Of a stretch of DNA of 7,357 nucleotides, positions 6,192 through 7,357 are shown in pieces. Source of the stretch: Candidatus Aenigmatarchaeota archaeon (GTDB lineage: Archaea; Aenigmatarchaeota; Aenigmatarchaeia; QMZP01); NCBI GenBank assembly GCA_030673725.1, contig DAOVIL010000021.1, positions 1 to 7,357 on the forward strand, written 5' to 3'. The notes beneath the pieces were generated by a model. That model made no database searches, was not told the DNA's origin, and was given only the letters and a program-made list of their open reading frames with translations. Numbering within the stretch: position 1 is the stretch's first letter; every line of letters starts with the position of its first letter. The position numbers and the translations under genes were made by a program.

Positions 6192-6195
6192 ATGT

Positions 6196-7242
6196 ATGAA
6201 CGAGAGGGCGAGGGAGCTGTTCAAGTGGAATGAGAACCCGTTTAGCTTCAGGATTCTTCCTGAATACTTCGTGGGTTACGAGAAGGAGACTGACACCTTC
6301 ACAGACGGCCTGAACAACGGCAGCAAGTTCTCCATCCTGCTGGGCCCCACAGGCTCAGGCAAGACGACCTTCATGAAGTACCTTGTGAAGAGGTTCCCTG
6401 GCTCTGATGTTATATATCTTCCCAAGCCGCCAAAAAGCGCTGACGACTGGGTCACAATCTTCAACCCGATACTAAAACCCTCCAGATTCTCCTTCCTAAG
6501 GAAGGACGTGAACATATACAACCTTTACGAACACCTTAACAAGAAACTCAACGGCAGGAAGTGCCTACTCTTCATAGACGAGTGCCATGAGGCCAGCCTG
6601 GACAGCCTGGAATGGATAAGGACCATAACAGACCAGACTGACAATCTCTTCATCATCCTGGCTGGCCTTCCTGTCTTTGAGAAGACCATGATGGAGAAGC
6701 TGGAGACCTTCATGAGGCGCGTGAACATACACGTGAACCTGACCAACCTCTCCAAGGCAGAGACCAGGGAGCTCATCAAGAGGAGGATAGAGGGCATAGG
6801 GGGCGACGACATTAGGCCCTTCACAGTGAACGCTGTCGACTATATCTATGACAATACAGGAGGCTTCCCGAGGGAGGTCCTGAAGCTCTGCGACGACATG
6901 GTCCAGAGGGCGATGGAGAAGGGCGTGTCCACAGTGGAGCCTGACATAATGAAGGGAGCGGAAGAGCCTGAGAAGAAGCTTTCCATGGACACAGTCGAAG
7001 AGCTGCCTGAGAGGCAGAAGCTCATAGTGGACACCCTGGCAGAGGGGGGCGAGATGACACCCTCTGAGATAGCCAAGAGCATAAAGACAGAGGAATACAA
7101 GAACAAGGACAATGCTGTCAGGTCTGTCAACAACCTCCTAAGGCGCCTGATGCAGGACGGCCTGGTGGACAGGAAGAAGGTCGGGAAGACCTACAAGTAC
7201 AGTGTTTCCAGCCGGTTCAACTCTGTCCTGGTGACTGCCTGA
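6196..7242 (+). CDS. ExeA-like AAA ATPase with C-terminal winged helix
   Basis: The 348-residue protein begins with WNENPFSFRILPEYFVGYEKE, a start of the type seen in ExeA/GspA/TniB-like AAA ATPases (AAA_22). Walker A is GPTGSGKTT (50-58), Walker B is LLFIDE (124-129), and FIILAGLPVFE (152-162) fits the ExeA sensor-1 strand. FMRR (172-175) may hold the arginine finger and GGFPREV (222-228) the sensor-2 arginine. Residues 270-340 form a winged-helix DNA-binding domain: TPSEIAKSI, a recognition helix near 304-320, then DRKKVGKTYKYSV as the wing. An AAA module followed by a winged helix is also the plan of archaeal Orc1/Cdc6, but the motifs are closer to ExeA. The ATG at 6196 is the first in frame after a TGA at 6187. 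No Shine-Dalgarno is evident, and a CGTGAAGAT copy ends three bases before the ATG. ATP-dependent DNA binding is likely; its process is inferred only from the repeats upstream. Confidence 0.85.
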   Translation: MNERARELFKWNENPFSFRILPEYFVGYEKETDTFTDGLNNGSKFSILLGPTGSGKTTFMKYLVKRFPGSDVIYLPKPPKSADDWVTIFNPILKPSRFSFLRKDVNIYNLYEHLNKKLNGRKCLLFIDECHEASLDSLEWIRTITDQTDNLFIILAGLPVFEKTMMEKLETFMRRVNIHVNLTNLSKAETRELIKRRIEGIGGDDIRPFTVNAVDYIYDNTGGFPREVLKLCDDMVQRAMEKGVSTVEPDIMKGAEEPEKKLSMDTVEELPERQKLIVDTLAEGGEMTPSEIAKSIKTEEYKNKDNAVRSVNNLLRRLMQDGLVDRKKVGKTYKYSVSSRFNSVLVTA

Positions 7243-7253
7243 TTTCTGGAACG

Positions 7254-7270
7254 CGCAAAAGTATTTAAAA
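7254..7270 (+). promoter_or_regulatory. BRE/TATA promoter of the downstream gene
   Basis: CGCAAAAG followed directly by TATTTAAAA resembles an archaeal BRE plus TATA box. The TATA centre near 7266 predicts transcription from about 7291, giving a leader of roughly 24 nt that includes the Shine-Dalgarno at 7304. This is the clearest promoter in the window. Confidence 0.65.
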
Positions 7271-7303
7271 CCTATCTCCAATATCATAACATCAGTTATG
7301 CTT

Positions 7304-7310
7304 AGGAGGA
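7304..7310 (+). promoter_or_regulatory. Shine-Dalgarno AGGAGGA deciding the start at 7315
   Basis: AGGAGGA lies four bases before the ATG at 7315. The nearby ATG at 7298 opens a frame that stops after ten codons, so 7315 is the real start. Confidence 0.75.
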
Positions 7311-7314
7311 TTAC

Positions 7315-7357
7315 ATGGAGGAGAGGATAAGAAGCAAAGAGCTCATCGGAAAGATAC
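7315..7357 (+). CDS. N-terminal fragment, possibly a PRC-barrel domain protein
   Basis: Only 14 codons are visible (MEERIRSKELIGKI) before the window ends. The reading frame has a strong upstream promoter and Shine-Dalgarno, so a real gene is likely. The pattern RSKELIGK resembles the start of small PRC-barrel proteins, which usually open with a similar S-x-x-L-I-G-K segment before a beta-barrel strand. With so few residues this is a guess. The gene has its own promoter and need not be functionally linked to the AAA ATPase. Confidence 0.6.
   Translation, partial: MEERIRSKELIGKI

Noticed and set aside
5951..6195. CRISPR array
   Set aside because: The repeated unit is only 6-10 bases, occurs in both orientations and has irregular spacing of 9 to 34 bases. 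There are no uniform spacers and no cas genes.
6196..7242. Canonical Orc1/Cdc6 initiator
   Set aside because: The AAA plus winged-helix plan fits, but the N-terminal NPF segment and the ILAGLPVFE region are ExeA-like, and I do not see the usual Orc1/Cdc6 N-terminal segment. A gene symbol would overstate the case.
7298..7330. Start codon at 7298 for the last gene
   Set aside because: The frame stops after ten codons, while the ATG at 7315 has a well-placed Shine-Dalgarno and stays open to the window end.
1..7357. tRNA, rRNA, insertion sequence or attachment site
   Set aside because: I found no cloverleaf, rRNA-like segment, transposase, integrase or long terminal repeats on either strand.

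Overview
The window looks archaeal. The gene set includes a Trm5-type tRNA m1G37 methyltransferase, an archaeal-style TldD/TldE pair and a short ThpR. TATA-like elements centred about 23-25 nt upstream of several start codons are what leaderless archaeal transcripts show. Arginine is mostly AGG. A DPANN or euryarchaeal lineage is plausible, but nothing here fixes the taxon.

Layout: (1) 1-613, minus strand: the N-terminal two thirds or so of an SPL-like radical SAM protein, cut by the window edge. (2) 614-707: divergent promoter region plus a perfect 8-bp hairpin. (3) 708-1175, plus strand: a small four-helix membrane protein of unknown function. (4) 1176-1199: short convergent gap with a terminator-like hairpin and T-rich tail. 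(5) 1200-5910, minus strand: five closely packed genes, in transcription order thpR (RNA 2',3'-cyclic phosphodiesterase/2'-5' ligase family), tldD, tldE, trm5-like and a VIT1/CCC1-like metal transporter. tldD and tldE overlap by one base. thpR, tldD and the trm5-like gene each appear to have their own TATA element, so the block may be several overlapping transcription units rather than one operon. (6) 5911-6195: a 285-bp divergent intergenic region packed with GTGAAG/CTTCAC hexamers. (7) 6196-7242, plus strand: an ExeA-like AAA ATPase with a C-terminal winged helix. (8) From 7315: the first codons of another gene behind a strong BRE/TATA and Shine-Dalgarno sequence.

The most interesting part is the unit formed by the 5951-6195 repeat cluster and the AAA-wHTH protein it precedes. 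There are ten exact copies of one hexamer and three one-base variants in about 240 bp. Some are spaced exactly 11 nt apart, and there are perfect dyads and an AT-rich stretch. This is the layout of a DNA site for a cooperatively assembling protein: a replication-origin-like locus, or an operator for the AAA gene. The sequence cannot choose between these. The remaining genes are housekeeping functions (RNA processing and tRNA modification, proteolysis, metal transport).
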